Source of the DNA: Verrucomicrobiota bacterium
GTDB taxonomy: Bacteria; Verrucomicrobiota; Verrucomicrobiia; Chthoniobacterales; UBA6821
Length of the DNA: 9,154 nucleotides
Direction of reading: 5' to 3'
NCBI GenBank assembly: GCA_016871655.1
Contig: VHCR01000045.1
Span: 1 to 9,154, forward strand
Part shown: one piece after another, positions 1 through 5,999 of the stretch
Position numbering within the stretch: the stretch's first letter is position 1
How the letters are laid out: each line of letters opens with the position of its first letter
Notes under the pieces: model-generated
Database searches by the model: none
Told to the model about the DNA's origin: nothing
The model's input: the letters and a program-made list of their open reading frames with translations, nothing else
Translations under genes and position numbers: made by a program

Positions 1-199
1 CGCTTCGCTCCTCGCTACCTCCAACCTTGCGTGAAGGCCTCCATTCTTGCCTTTCCCAACGTGCCATCCAAATTCTTGCTTGCGTATCACAATTCTAATT
101 CTTAACTTCTTTCTCACAATTCTAACCGCACTTTAGAGCAACCATATTCCTAGCTTTTAGCTTCCATGTGTTGCACTTCACTTTTGAATCGGCGATGAA
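1..199. other. Intergenic region downstream of PAP2 gene, with degenerate TTCTAAC-type repeats
   Basis: I see no convincing gene here. The 12-base direct repeat TCACAATTCTAA occurs at 87-98 and 114-125, with TTCTTAAC and TTCTTTC units between. Further variants (TTCCTAGC, TTTTAGC) lie around 150-168. This is the same kind of unit that precedes rplY at 4806-4833. A frame on the minus strand beginning with ATG at 65-67 stays open to the left edge (about 22 codons), but it has no recognisable sequence and is too short to call. No hairpin followed by a T run marks the end of the PAP2 transcript. Confidence 0.4.
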
Positions 200-838
200 T
201 TATTCGTTCCAACAGAGAGAGCGATTTTTCATATAATTCCAAAAAAGCCACGCTATTCCTAAAGCCAAGCATACTGCAACTATTAAATCAGAGGGATGAT
301 GAGCTCCTAGCAAGAGTCTTGATCCTGCAACTCCCGCAGCAAAAACCATCGCTACTATCCCCCAACAAGGACTAGCAAATAAAATTACAGCGGCAAAACC
401 AACAGCCGTGGCCGTATGACCCGAAGGAAAACTATTGCACTCTGCATTCCCAATCGTCCACTTCCCTTCATGATAAGGTCCATACCAGTGTTGCTCTGTC
501 ACACGCGGCCGCGTCCGTCCTGTCGTTAGCCGCACCATATTCACCATCGCGCCAGCTACCGTTGAAGCCAGCATTGCACACAAAAAAATCTTTTGCCATC
601 GTTGCGATCGAGCACGACGCGCCGCAAAAAATCCGATGATCCCCAATAACATCAATTCCGGCCAATCACCATAGCGGCTCACTGCCGCTACGATTTTTTT
701 TTCGGAAGAACTATTCCATGTTGTTCCTTGCCACTCGACAACGGCACGGCGCACCGGAGCATCCATAAAAAAGGAACCGACAACGACCAGCAATACGCTG
801 AATAAAAACAGAATTTTTTTTTTCAATGCGACTTCCAT
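200..838 (-). CDS. PAP2-family membrane phosphatase
   Basis: This is a 212-residue membrane protein of the PAP2 / type 2 phosphatidic acid phosphatase family. The family hydrolyses phosphomonoester or pyrophosphate bonds of lipid phosphates such as phosphatidate, phosphatidylglycerol phosphate or undecaprenyl pyrophosphate at the membrane face. All three signature motifs are present. The first is R103-x6-R110-P111, with Arg in place of the usual first Lys. The second is PSGH at 138-141, and the third is S173-R174-x5-H180-x3-D184. H141, H180 and D184 are the expected catalytic residues. Hydrophobic segments lie near 7-25, 60-73, 84-102, 143-157, 160-172 and 185-200, giving a compact six-helix layout. 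The ATG start overlaps the end of the upstream thioredoxin-like gene by 16 bases. A TTG four codons in is an alternative start. The lipid substrate cannot be told from sequence. Confidence 0.9.
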   Translation of the reverse strand: MEVALKKKILFLFSVLLVVVGSFFMDAPVRRAVVEWQGTTWNSSSEKKIVAAVSRYGDWPELMLLGIIGFFAARRARSQRWQKIFLCAMLASTVAGAMVNMVRLTTGRTRPRVTEQHWYGPYHEGKWTIGNAECNSFPSGHTATAVGFAAVILFASPCWGIVAMVFAAGVAGSRLLLGAHHPSDLIVAVCLALGIAWLFWNYMKNRSLCWNE

Positions 839-1386
839 TTGATGCTACAACCAAGAGAGGGCAAGCAAACTTCTGGTGACACGCTCTGCAGAACGGCCTC
901 CAGCGCCTGTTTCAAGTCTTCTCCTGTCACAGCTATTCCATTTTTGTGAGTACTGCCATCAAACCGCCCATGATAGGCTAATCGCAAATCACTATCGAAG
1001 AGAAAAAAATCAGGTGTGCATGAAGCTTCAAAAGCACGAGCGACTTCTTGAGTTTCATCAAATAAAATCGGAAACGGAATTTTTTCAGCAACCGCCATCT
1101 CTCTCAATTTGTCAGGCCCATCTTCGGGATAGTCCGTTGCATCGTTAGCACTAATCCCAACAAAGCCGATGCCTTGCGGCAAAAAAACTTCTGCAATGTG
1201 GACGATTCCTTTCAAGAGATGCTGCACGTAAGGGCAATGTTGACAGAGAAAAATAATGACGACTCCTTTTGGAAAATTTTCTTTCAAAGTCGCCGAGAAA
1301 ACTTTTTTTTTCGTGACAACATCTACCAACTCAAAATGAGGCATCACCTTGCCGAGCGGCGTAGAATCAAGCGCAGGAGTGGGCAT
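823..1386 (-). CDS. Thioredoxin-like / AhpC-TSA family protein
   Basis: This 187-residue protein has a thioredoxin fold of the AhpC/TSA-like type. It contains a redox-type C48-Q-H-C51-P motif at the start of the first helix. The cis-proline loop is T124-P125 within ASCTPDFF, followed by the strand FFLFD. The ending, with C180 in a SLGCSIKWK motif, is characteristic of a widespread 'thioredoxin family protein' group of about 180-200 residues. That group usually ends in a G-C-x-I-K-W-K signature, and its physiological role is not settled. I see no signal peptide, so it is probably cytoplasmic. It may act in thiol-disulfide exchange or peroxide detoxification, but the substrate is unknown. Its stop codon lies inside the start of the PAP2 gene, so the two are probably co-translated. 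The start at 1386 is preceded by a CTGTAAC-type array and not by a Shine-Dalgarno sequence. Confidence 0.85.
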   Translation of the reverse strand: MPTPALDSTPLGKVMPHFELVDVVTKKKVFSATLKENFPKGVVIIFLCQHCPYVQHLLKGIVHIAEVFLPQGIGFVGISANDATDYPEDGPDKLREMAVAEKIPFPILFDETQEVARAFEASCTPDFFLFDSDLRLAYHGRFDGSTHKNGIAVTGEDLKQALEAVLQSVSPEVCLPSLGCSIKWKSH

Positions 1387-1446
1387 GGGAGCAGGTGAAC
1401 AGGTTACAGGGTACAGCGTTACAGGTTACAGCGTTGCAGACTGCAG
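1387..1446 (-). repeat. CTGTAAC heptamer/octamer array, copy 1
   Basis: Read on the minus strand, eight consecutive 7-8-base units each begin with CTG. They are variants of CTGTAAC, CTGTAACG, CTGCAGT and CTGTTCAC. The array starts inside the last codons of the secreted-protein gene, whose TAA stop at 1426-1428 is formed by one repeat unit. It ends directly at the ATG of the thioredoxin-like gene. The same unit recurs in opposite orientation at 2419-2455. Confidence 0.8.
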
Positions 1447-2202
1447 GTTAGAAGATGGAACCTGGCAGAAAACGCCGGAGTTGATGGTCACTGGAGCAAC
1501 AGCATCACCATCATCAACCTGAATAGCGAAAGATGCCCCATCTTTAAAAACATCTCCAGGGATACTTGTTTCGACTAATATAAAATTCAATACAGTCATG
1601 CCAGACGCAACAGCCGTGTAAGAAAAATGATAACTGACAATACTCGTCGCCTCGTCTGTTGACTTAAAAATATCAATCGGCTTGAGGGAATCACCCATAC
1701 TAGGAACTTCTATTTGATTGCCATCAATTCCAATGATAGAGACGGTTCCCTTGTACTCCTCTGGAACATAAGATGAATCTCCCTGCAGCAAAAATTGATC
1801 CGTGGAGGCAAGACACCACTGCGCAGAAGATGATAGACCTTTTGGAACCTCCAATGAAATCATTCCTCCATCTCCTTTTTTCAAATGAATGATACGATGA
1901 TCATCCCCTCTCCTTGCAATGATGTTGTTTGGGTAGATCACATCTTCAATTATAGGATCGCCACTCACAAAAATTCTTCCTCGAAGCAAAGGGTCTTGAA
2001 CATGATTGACATCTCCGCTTTGCAGTAATTCTGAATTATTGTTGTAAGACGAAGCAGCTCCCACAGTGATAGACGAGTTCTGATTATATGAGCTACTTCC
2101 AGTAATAGTAAAACTTGAATTATAACCTGAATAATTCTGCGCAACAAGAGCGTGAACGCTCAACGAGAGCAAAGATGCAACAACAACGAGTAATGATTTC
2201 AT
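1426..2202 (-). CDS. Secreted protein with Tyr-Asn-Ser repeats and possible chagasin-like domain
   Basis: This is a 258-residue protein of no family I recognise with certainty. I chose the ATG at 2202 because it begins a clear signal peptide (MKSLLVVV core, cleavage near residue 21, ALVA-QN). The frame also stays open upstream to a TTG at 2259, but that would bury the signal. Residues 25-63 hold three imperfect repeats built on S-Y-N-x-N-S-x-x-T-x-G. From about residue 100 the spacing resembles the chagasin/I42 peptidase-inhibitor fold. A strand like GDGGMISLEVP is followed by a W-containing loop, then 'AVASGMTVLNFILVE' and a final strand 'ASFAIQV'. The canonical NPTTG and RPW loops are not conserved, so inhibitor activity is doubtful. 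The gene sits after ssb and is flanked by oppositely oriented CTGTAAC arrays. It is probably exported to periplasm or surface. Confidence 0.7.
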   Translation of the reverse strand: MKSLLVVVASLLSLSVHALVAQNYSGYNSSFTITGSSSYNQNSSITVGAASSYNNNSELLQSGDVNHVQDPLLRGRIFVSGDPIIEDVIYPNNIIARRGDDHRIIHLKKGDGGMISLEVPKGLSSSAQWCLASTDQFLLQGDSSYVPEEYKGTVSIIGIDGNQIEVPSMGDSLKPIDIFKSTDEATSIVSYHFSYTAVASGMTVLNFILVETSIPGDVFKDGASFAIQVDDGDAVAPVTINSGVFCQVPSSNLQSATL

Positions 2203-2288
2203 GATTTTATTTTTGATTTGAACTTTTATTCGCAGGAATGAAATTATTGCAGACTCCAAAAAATGACCTTTCTACTCGCCACTTCTCT

Positions 2289-2310
2289 CATTCCCGCGTT
2301 CGCGGGAATG
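2289..2310. repeat. Perfect palindrome CATTCCCGCG/CGCGGGAATG
   Basis: A 10-base stem with a two-base TT loop lies between ssb and the secreted-protein gene. There is no T run on either strand after it, so it is not a standard intrinsic terminator. Very similar CATTCCCGC palindromes occur as dispersed repeats in various bacteria (from memory). It could be a repeat unit, a transcript-end stabilising hairpin, or half of a larger element. Confidence 0.6.
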
Positions 2311-2382
2311 ACAGTTGGGGGTGTAGCGGCAGTTCAATCTGAAAATCCACCATCATCTTTTTCTATGCTCAACTGAGGTGTC

Positions 2383-2397
2383 TGAATTGACAATTCA
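2383..2397. promoter_or_regulatory. Operator-like dyad upstream of the secreted-protein gene
   Basis: TGAATTG-A-CAATTCA is a perfect 7+1+7 palindrome about 180 bases upstream of the ATG at 2202. On the minus strand it includes TTGTCA, close to a -35 hexamer, but I could not find a good -10 at 16-18 bases. It may be a regulator-binding site or chance. Confidence 0.25.
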
Positions 2398-2418
2398 TAT
2401 CCTAAGTTTTTTCTTCAC

Positions 2419-2455
2419 CTGTTTTTCCTGTTTCCTGTAACCTGAAACGCTGTCC
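2419..2455 (+). repeat. CTGTAAC-type array, copy 2 (inverted relative to copy 1)
   Basis: Five units starting with CTG (CTGTTTC, CTGTAAC, CTGAAACG and variants, 6-9 bases long) run up to the base before the ssb stop codon, read on the plus strand. Positions 2435-2453 are the inverse complement of 1413-1431 with one mismatch. The two arrays therefore bracket the secreted-protein gene as inverted repeats. Confidence 0.7.
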
Positions 2456-2935
2456 TTAAAACGGAATATCATCTTCCTCTTCGGGCTGAGGAGTGGCTGC
2501 TGGAGCCGATCCGCGAGCACCACTAAATTTTCCGCTCGATGCGGGACGAGAATATCCACCGCCTTCCTCCTCATGTGCTGAAGAACTCCCTGAGCTACCT
2601 GGCTTAGGTCCAAGGAGCTGCATGGAATCTCCAACGACGCGCAACTTGTTGCGCTTTTGTCCTGTCCCTTTATCTTCCCAAGAGTCTAACTGAAGACGTC
2701 CCTCCACATAGACTGAACGTCCTTTCTTGCAGTATTCACCGGCAATTTCAGCTTGACGTCCCCAAAGAGTTACGTCAACAAAAGTAACCTCTTCTCGTTT
2801 TTCGCCAGTCTCCGTAGTGTAGTAACGATTAATCGCAAGCCCCAAATCAGTCACTGCACTTCCTTTAGGAGTGTACTTTACTTCAGGATCACGAGTGACA
2901 TTTCCAATAAGTTGAACTTTATTGAGATTGGCCAT
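2456..2935 (-). CDS. ssb: Single-stranded DNA-binding protein
   Basis: This 159-residue protein binds and protects single-stranded DNA during replication, recombination and repair, and recruits partner proteins through its C-terminal tip. Residues 1 to about 110 form the OB fold. It starts MANLNKVQLIGNVTRDPE and includes the conserved FVDVTLWGRQAE strand and the Y/F-V-EGRLQLDSW segment. A Gly/Ser/Ala/Pro-rich linker follows, then the acidic tip EEEDDIPF, whose last residues DDIPF are the classic partner-binding motif. The length is normal for a bacterial SSB. The gene lies 37 bases after rpsF, so it is very likely co-transcribed with it. In many bacteria rpsR follows in this operon, but here it does not. 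The start has no Shine-Dalgarno sequence. The bases before ATG are CCTCATTCCTT. Confidence 0.97.
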   Translation of the reverse strand: MANLNKVQLIGNVTRDPEVKYTPKGSAVTDLGLAINRYYTTETGEKREEVTFVDVTLWGRQAEIAGEYCKKGRSVYVEGRLQLDSWEDKGTGQKRNKLRVVGDSMQLLGPKPGSSGSSSAHEEEGGGYSRPASSGKFSGARGSAPAATPQPEEEDDIPF

Positions 2936-2972
2936 AAGGAATGAGGATGTTGATTTTTAAAAGGTTAAACTG

Positions 2973-3308
2973 CTACTGCTTTTTTCTTTTTTTTGCTTTC
3001 GGCTTTGCAGCTGCCTCTGCGCTTCCCTTGCGATAATAATTTTGCAATGTGACCTCTTCCAACAATGTCAATTTCTGACGGATTTTTTCAACAATTGCTG
3101 GTTCTAGCACGGCAACCACATTGACGTAGTAAGCAGCTTTAAGATGGTTGTGAGGGTAAGAAAATTCCTTGCGTTCCATGCGTTGGATTTCTTCCACAGC
3201 TGCGCCTTCGGCAACCATTAATTTTTCGAGACGCTCGAGGAGAGCTTTAATTTCTTCTTCTTGGCCGCCAACTTTAAGGGCCAGTAGGATTTCATAGTAA
3301 TGTTTCAT
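2973..3308 (-). CDS. rpsF: 30S ribosomal protein bS6
   Basis: This 111-residue protein of the small-subunit platform normally pairs with bS18 and binds 16S rRNA. The N-terminal MKHYYEILLAL strand, the central RMERKEFSYPHNHLKAAYYV segment and the fold-length core (about 95 residues) match bS6. A Lys/Ala-rich tail (KPKAKKRKKQ) extends past the core and may contact rRNA. The gene lies between pth and ssb in the same orientation. Upstream of its ATG is an octamer-repeat stretch in place of a Shine-Dalgarno sequence. The bS18 gene is not next to it, which separates two normally neighbouring partners. The divergence seen is ordinary for the family. Confidence 0.95.
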   Translation of the reverse strand: MKHYYEILLALKVGGQEEEIKALLERLEKLMVAEGAAVEEIQRMERKEFSYPHNHLKAAYYVNVVAVLEPAIVEKIRQKLTLLEEVTLQNYYRKGSAEAAAKPKAKKRKKQ

Positions 3309-3318
3309 ATTTAAAAAA

Positions 3319-3350
3319 GTTTAGGGGTTTAGAAGTGTAGAGGAAAGTTA
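3319..3350 (-). repeat. Octamer tandem repeat upstream of rpsF
   Basis: Read on the plus strand, four 8-base units follow one another: GTTTAGGG, GTTTAGAA, GTGTAGAG and GAAAGTTA. On the rpsF coding strand the units read like TTCTAAAC and CCCTAAAC. They end 10 bases before the rpsF ATG, where a ribosome binding site would be expected. Compare the TTCTAAC units before rplY. Confidence 0.55.
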
Positions 3351-3380
3351 CTACAAGAGTCGAAACAAAAATTATTTTTT

Positions 3381-3980
3381 CTAGTTATAAAGATTCATCG
3401 CTGCTTTAAAACCATGCTCCCGAATTGTCTCTATCGCCTCGAGAGCTCGTTGGATAGAGGCTTCAACGAGAGGTTTCTCTTTTGATTCAAATCGAGAAAG
3501 GACATAATCAGAAAGCGTCATCTCTCGATGTTTCTTTTTTATTTCGTCGGAATCAGCATCTTCAGGAACCATACCAATCCCAAGCCTCAAACGCGGGACA
3601 GCTTCTGTTGAAAAATGCATCAAGACCGACTCGAGCCCTCGTTGCCCACCAGAGCTGCCAGAGCATCTTAAACGAATCTTCCCTACAGGGAGCATCACCT
3701 CATCCAACACAATCAAAATTTCTGCTGGTGTGAATCGATAAAAATGAGCGAAAGCAGCAACTGCCGTCCCACTCAGGTTCATGAGTGTGAGTGGCTTCAT
3801 CAACCAAAGATCCTCTTTTCCTTCTTGAGAAACTTTTGCAACCTCAGCATTCCACTTAGAGGAAAAAGAAAACTCCACTTGATGTTGACGAGCTAACGCA
3901 TCAACCACAGCAAAACCAATGTTATGGCGAGTCCCTTCATATTGGCGGCCAGGATTGCCAAGGCCGACGATGAGGCGCAT
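3381..3980 (-). CDS. pth: Peptidyl-tRNA hydrolase
   Basis: This 199-residue cytoplasmic enzyme cleaves the ester bond of peptidyl-tRNA that has fallen off the ribosome, recycling tRNA. The start is set at 3980 because MRLIVGLGNPG is the standard N-terminus. The frame stays open 27 codons further upstream, but that part has low complexity and runs through a repeat. Catalytic and binding residues seen are N9, H19 (in GTRHNIGF), M67-N68 (in LMNLSG) and D93 (in LDEVMLPVG). The usual GGHNG motif, which carries the tRNA-binding H113 and N114 in E. coli numbering, reads GGQRG here. Both residues are therefore replaced while the flanking sequence is intact. The length fits the family. Its position between rplY and rpsF matches an order known in Chlamydiae and relatives. 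Confidence 0.95.
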   Translation of the reverse strand: MRLIVGLGNPGRQYEGTRHNIGFAVVDALARQHQVEFSFSSKWNAEVAKVSQEGKEDLWLMKPLTLMNLSGTAVAAFAHFYRFTPAEILIVLDEVMLPVGKIRLRCSGSSGGQRGLESVLMHFSTEAVPRLRLGIGMVPEDADSDEIKKKHREMTLSDYVLSRFESKEKPLVEASIQRALEAIETIREHGFKAAMNLYN

Positions 3981-4007
3981 TGCTGTGCCATGCGAGTTGA
4001 AGTTATT

Positions 4008-4082
4008 AGTTGAAGTTGAAGTGTCGAGGCTTTGCATTTTAAAAATTTTTGCCGCAGGCAAGTCTTAACTTCAACTTCAACT
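4008..4082. repeat. Hexamer ACTTCA tandem repeats forming an inverted repeat
   Basis: AGTTGAAGTTGAAGT at 4008-4022 and its exact inverse complement at 4068-4082 (15 bases) are separated by 45 bases. Each arm is a tandem of the 6-base unit GTTGAA/TTCAAC. One more unit occurs before the left arm (around 3994-4002). The structure lies in the rplY-pth junction and could fold into a hairpin just upstream of the pth start. No T run follows it, so I do not call it a terminator. Confidence 0.65.
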
Positions 4083-4136
4083 GGTGTAAAACAGTTTTAG
4101 GAAGCTGGCTCTTAAACCGACATCTGAACAACTGCC

Positions 4137-4799
4137 TTAAGCTTTAGCTTCAGCCGCCGCTTCCTGCTTCTTCTCCTTGATTACCTCAGGAGCTTGCTGC
4201 ACTTCATCACCTTTTGACTCTCCAGCAACTTTTGGTTCAGCAACCAAGAAGACAGTTAAGTCACCATCACCTGTTGCTTTGACACCTGCTGGCAAGATGA
4301 GGTCACGCAAGTGCAATGAATTACCAAGAGCAAGATTGGAAACATCAACGCGGATGCAATCCGGAAGATCTTTTGGTAAACATTCGATTGTGATGTGACG
4401 TAAGAGTTGCTCGAGCAATCCGCCGTAACTCTTGACACCAACAGCTTCTCCAACTGGTTCGATGGTAACTTCAGTGTGAAGCAACTCGTTCATGGAAACT
4501 TCCAAAAAGTCAACATGCAAGACATCGCCGCGCACCGCATGATGCTGGACTTCTTGAATCAACGAGAGGTGCTTGCTGGTTTTACCACCATGATCAATCT
4601 CTAATTCAACAAGAATATTTTCTCCAACAGCATGAGCGAGGAGTTGATTGATTTCGCGAACATTAATTTCAAGGTTAGCAGGCTCTGTTTTGGGACCGTA
4701 GATGTTCGCTGGAACAGCTCCACGCGCACGGAGTTGCTTGACGGAATTACGCCCAACGTGAGAGCGAGGCTTAGCGGAAAGTTTTACCTGTTTGGCCAT
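4137..4799 (-). CDS. rplY: 50S ribosomal protein bL25, long CTC/TL5 form
   Basis: This 220-residue protein binds 5S rRNA in the large subunit. The N-terminal domain (about 1-95) carries the L25 pattern, with MAKQVKLSAKPR, a GAVPANIYG loop and QEVQHHAVRGDVLHVDF. The second domain (about 96-185) is the TL5/CTC beta domain, including the conserved CLPKDLPDCIRVDVSNL stretch and the LPAGV turn. A charged Ala/Glu/Lys tail of about 35 residues ends the protein. The two-domain form is typical of many bacteria outside the enterics and has been linked to stress (general stress protein CTC). The gene stands 246 bases after prs, behind a structured leader and a possible own promoter. TTCTAAC-type heptamers abut the ATG. 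Confidence 0.95.
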   Translation of the reverse strand: MAKQVKLSAKPRSHVGRNSVKQLRARGAVPANIYGPKTEPANLEINVREINQLLAHAVGENILVELEIDHGGKTSKHLSLIQEVQHHAVRGDVLHVDFLEVSMNELLHTEVTIEPVGEAVGVKSYGGLLEQLLRHITIECLPKDLPDCIRVDVSNLALGNSLHLRDLILPAGVKATGDGDLTVFLVAEPKVAGESKGDEVQQAPEVIKEKKQEAAAEAKA

Positions 4800-4833
4800 G
4801 ATTGAGGATAGAAGCTAGAAGTTAGAATTAAGA
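4800..4833 (-). repeat. TTCTAAC heptamer array directly before the rplY start
   Basis: On the coding strand four exact 7-base units (TTCTTAA, TTCTAAC, TTCTAGC, TTCTATC) are followed by a fifth, diverged unit CTCAATC that touches the ATG. The array replaces the Shine-Dalgarno region. It is the same unit type as at 87-168. Confidence 0.7.
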
Positions 4834-4879
4834 AAAGGGGCTAAGACTGTAACCGGATCTTTTAAAAAGCGCAACCATC

Positions 4880-4902
4880 TTTTTGCTGCGAAGCGGCAAA
4901 AA
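4880..4902 (-). promoter_or_regulatory. Hairpin in the rplY leader
   Basis: TTTTTGCTGC at 4880-4889 pairs with GCGGCAAAAA at 4893-4902 around a three-base loop (10 pairs, one of them G-T). No T run follows in the direction of rplY transcription. The hairpin could be an RNA structure controlling rplY, or a weak terminator for prs readthrough. Confidence 0.4.
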
Positions 4903-4927
4903 AGAATTTGGATATTTGTAGTTTGAC

Positions 4928-4990
4928 TTTGAGTTGAATAGACTGCGTAGCCTTTTTAAAAATAAGCGCCGAGCGCCTTGGCAACTCAAA
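4928..4990 (-). promoter_or_regulatory. Leader stem-loop upstream of rplY
   Basis: TTTGAGTTG at 4928-4936 is the exact inverse complement of CAACTCAAA at 4982-4990. The enclosed sequence holds a GCGC-TCG-GCGC mini-stem and a TTTTTAAAAA stretch. If transcription begins near 4993 this structure forms the very 5' end of the rplY mRNA. Ribosomal-protein leaders often bind their own product, but a bL25 regulator of this type is inference only. Confidence 0.35.
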
Positions 4991-4999
4991 CTTGCAACA

Positions 5000-5029
5000 A
5001 TACTATTTTTAGCAGCTATGAAAAATCAA
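5000..5029 (-). promoter_or_regulatory. Possible promoter for rplY-pth-rpsF-ssb
   Basis: On the minus strand TTGATT (5024-5029, 4 of 6 to the -35 consensus), an 18-base spacer and TAGTAT (5000-5005, 4 of 6 to the -10) lie just after the prs stop. The match is modest, but the position would give rplY its own leader. Confidence 0.3.
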
Positions 5030-5045
5030 CTTGCAGTGTAAATTA

Positions 5046-5999
5046 CTATTTAACTCTAAACAAGGAGCTGACAGATTCCCCTTGATGAATCCGGCGCATT
5101 CCTTCTCCGATGAGTTCTGCAATAGAAAGGCGTTTTACGCGCCCTTCCACATCCTCGCTCCCTGGAACACTATCAGTCGTAATCAATTGTTTGATCTCAG
5201 AATTTTTTAATCGCTCGATAGAAAGATCGGTCAGAACTGCATGTGAAACGCCAGCATAAATATCACCAACGCCCAAAGTCTTTAAAATTTTTGCGGCACT
5301 CACAAGCGTTCCTGCTGTCTCGGTGATGTCATCAACGATGAGAATATTTTTCCCTTCGACTTCACCAATAACATGAAGAGGCTCGACCTCCGTCGCATTT
5401 TTCCGCCGCTTCACAACGATCGCGAGGCCCGCTCCGAGAGCCTCAGCATAGGCCGATGCCATCTTGACTCCACCGACATCGGGAGAGACCACAACAAGAT
5501 CCTCAAGATTCATCGATCGAATCTGCTTCACCATCACCGGCAACGCGTATAAGTGATCGACAGGGATATCAAAAAATCCTTGCAACTGCTGCGCGTGAAG
5601 ATCCATCGTCAAGACTCGCTGCACGCCTGCAGCCACGAGGAGATTCGCAACGAGCTTTGCTGTAATCGGAACGCGTGGCTGATCTTTGCGATCTTGTCGC
5701 GCATATCCAAAAAAAGGAATCACTGCAGTAATGCGATCAGCACTGGCTCGGCGAGCTGCATCAACCATGATGAGCAACTCCATGATATTTTGATTCGCAG
5801 GAGGGCAAGTCGGCTGCACAATAAAAATATCACGCCCACGAATGTTATCGTTAATTTTAACGAAACTTTCTCCATCAGGAAATGTTGTGACTGTGGCATC
5901 GGCGAGTTGTTGCCCCAAGTAAGTCGCAATGTCAGTTGCCAATTGAGGGTGCGCTGCTCCTGTAAAAATTTTCATCTCCGGCGTAGATCCACTCTTCAT
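5046..5999 (-). CDS. prs: Ribose-phosphate pyrophosphokinase (PRPP synthetase)
   Basis: This 317-residue cytoplasmic enzyme makes PRPP from ribose 5-phosphate and ATP for purine, pyrimidine, His, Trp and NAD synthesis. Visible features are FPDGE (40-44), the catalytic flexible loop around R101-Q-D-R-K, the DLHAQQLQGFFDIP segment (133-145), VVVSPDVGG (169-176) and the PRPP-binding loop VDDITETAGTL (222-231). The last is a variant of the common VDDxxDTxGT. The length is normal for class I enzymes. The ATG at 5999 sits directly after the TAA of the upstream gene with no base between. An internal ATG at 5975 (MKIFTG) aligns better with the usual N-terminus and is a possible true start. A prs-rplY order is consistent with Verrucomicrobiota-like genomes. 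Confidence 0.96.
   Translation of the reverse strand: MKSGSTPEMKIFTGAAHPQLATDIATYLGQQLADATVTTFPDGESFVKINDNIRGRDIFIVQPTCPPANQNIMELLIMVDAARRASADRITAVIPFFGYARQDRKDQPRVPITAKLVANLLVAAGVQRVLTMDLHAQQLQGFFDIPVDHLYALPVMVKQIRSMNLEDLVVVSPDVGGVKMASAYAEALGAGLAIVVKRRKNATEVEPLHVIGEVEGKNILIVDDITETAGTLVSAAKILKTLGVGDIYAGVSHAVLTDLSIERLKNSEIKQLITTDSVPGSEDVEGRVKRLSIAELIGEGMRRIHQGESVSSLFRVK

Noticed and set aside
1..67. Start of another minus-strand gene running off the left edge
   Set aside because: Only about 22 codons are in view, with no recognisable motif, and the sequence is repeat-like.
1387..1446. CRISPR array
   Set aside because: Units are only 7-8 bases, follow one another without spacers and vary in sequence.
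4880..4902. Intrinsic terminator after prs
   Set aside because: The hairpin has no following T run in the prs direction and lies about 145 bases past the prs stop.
4840..5045. A tRNA gene in the prs-rplY spacer
   Set aside because: No TPsiC-arm GTTCRA signature, anticodon stem or acceptor pairing is found on either strand.
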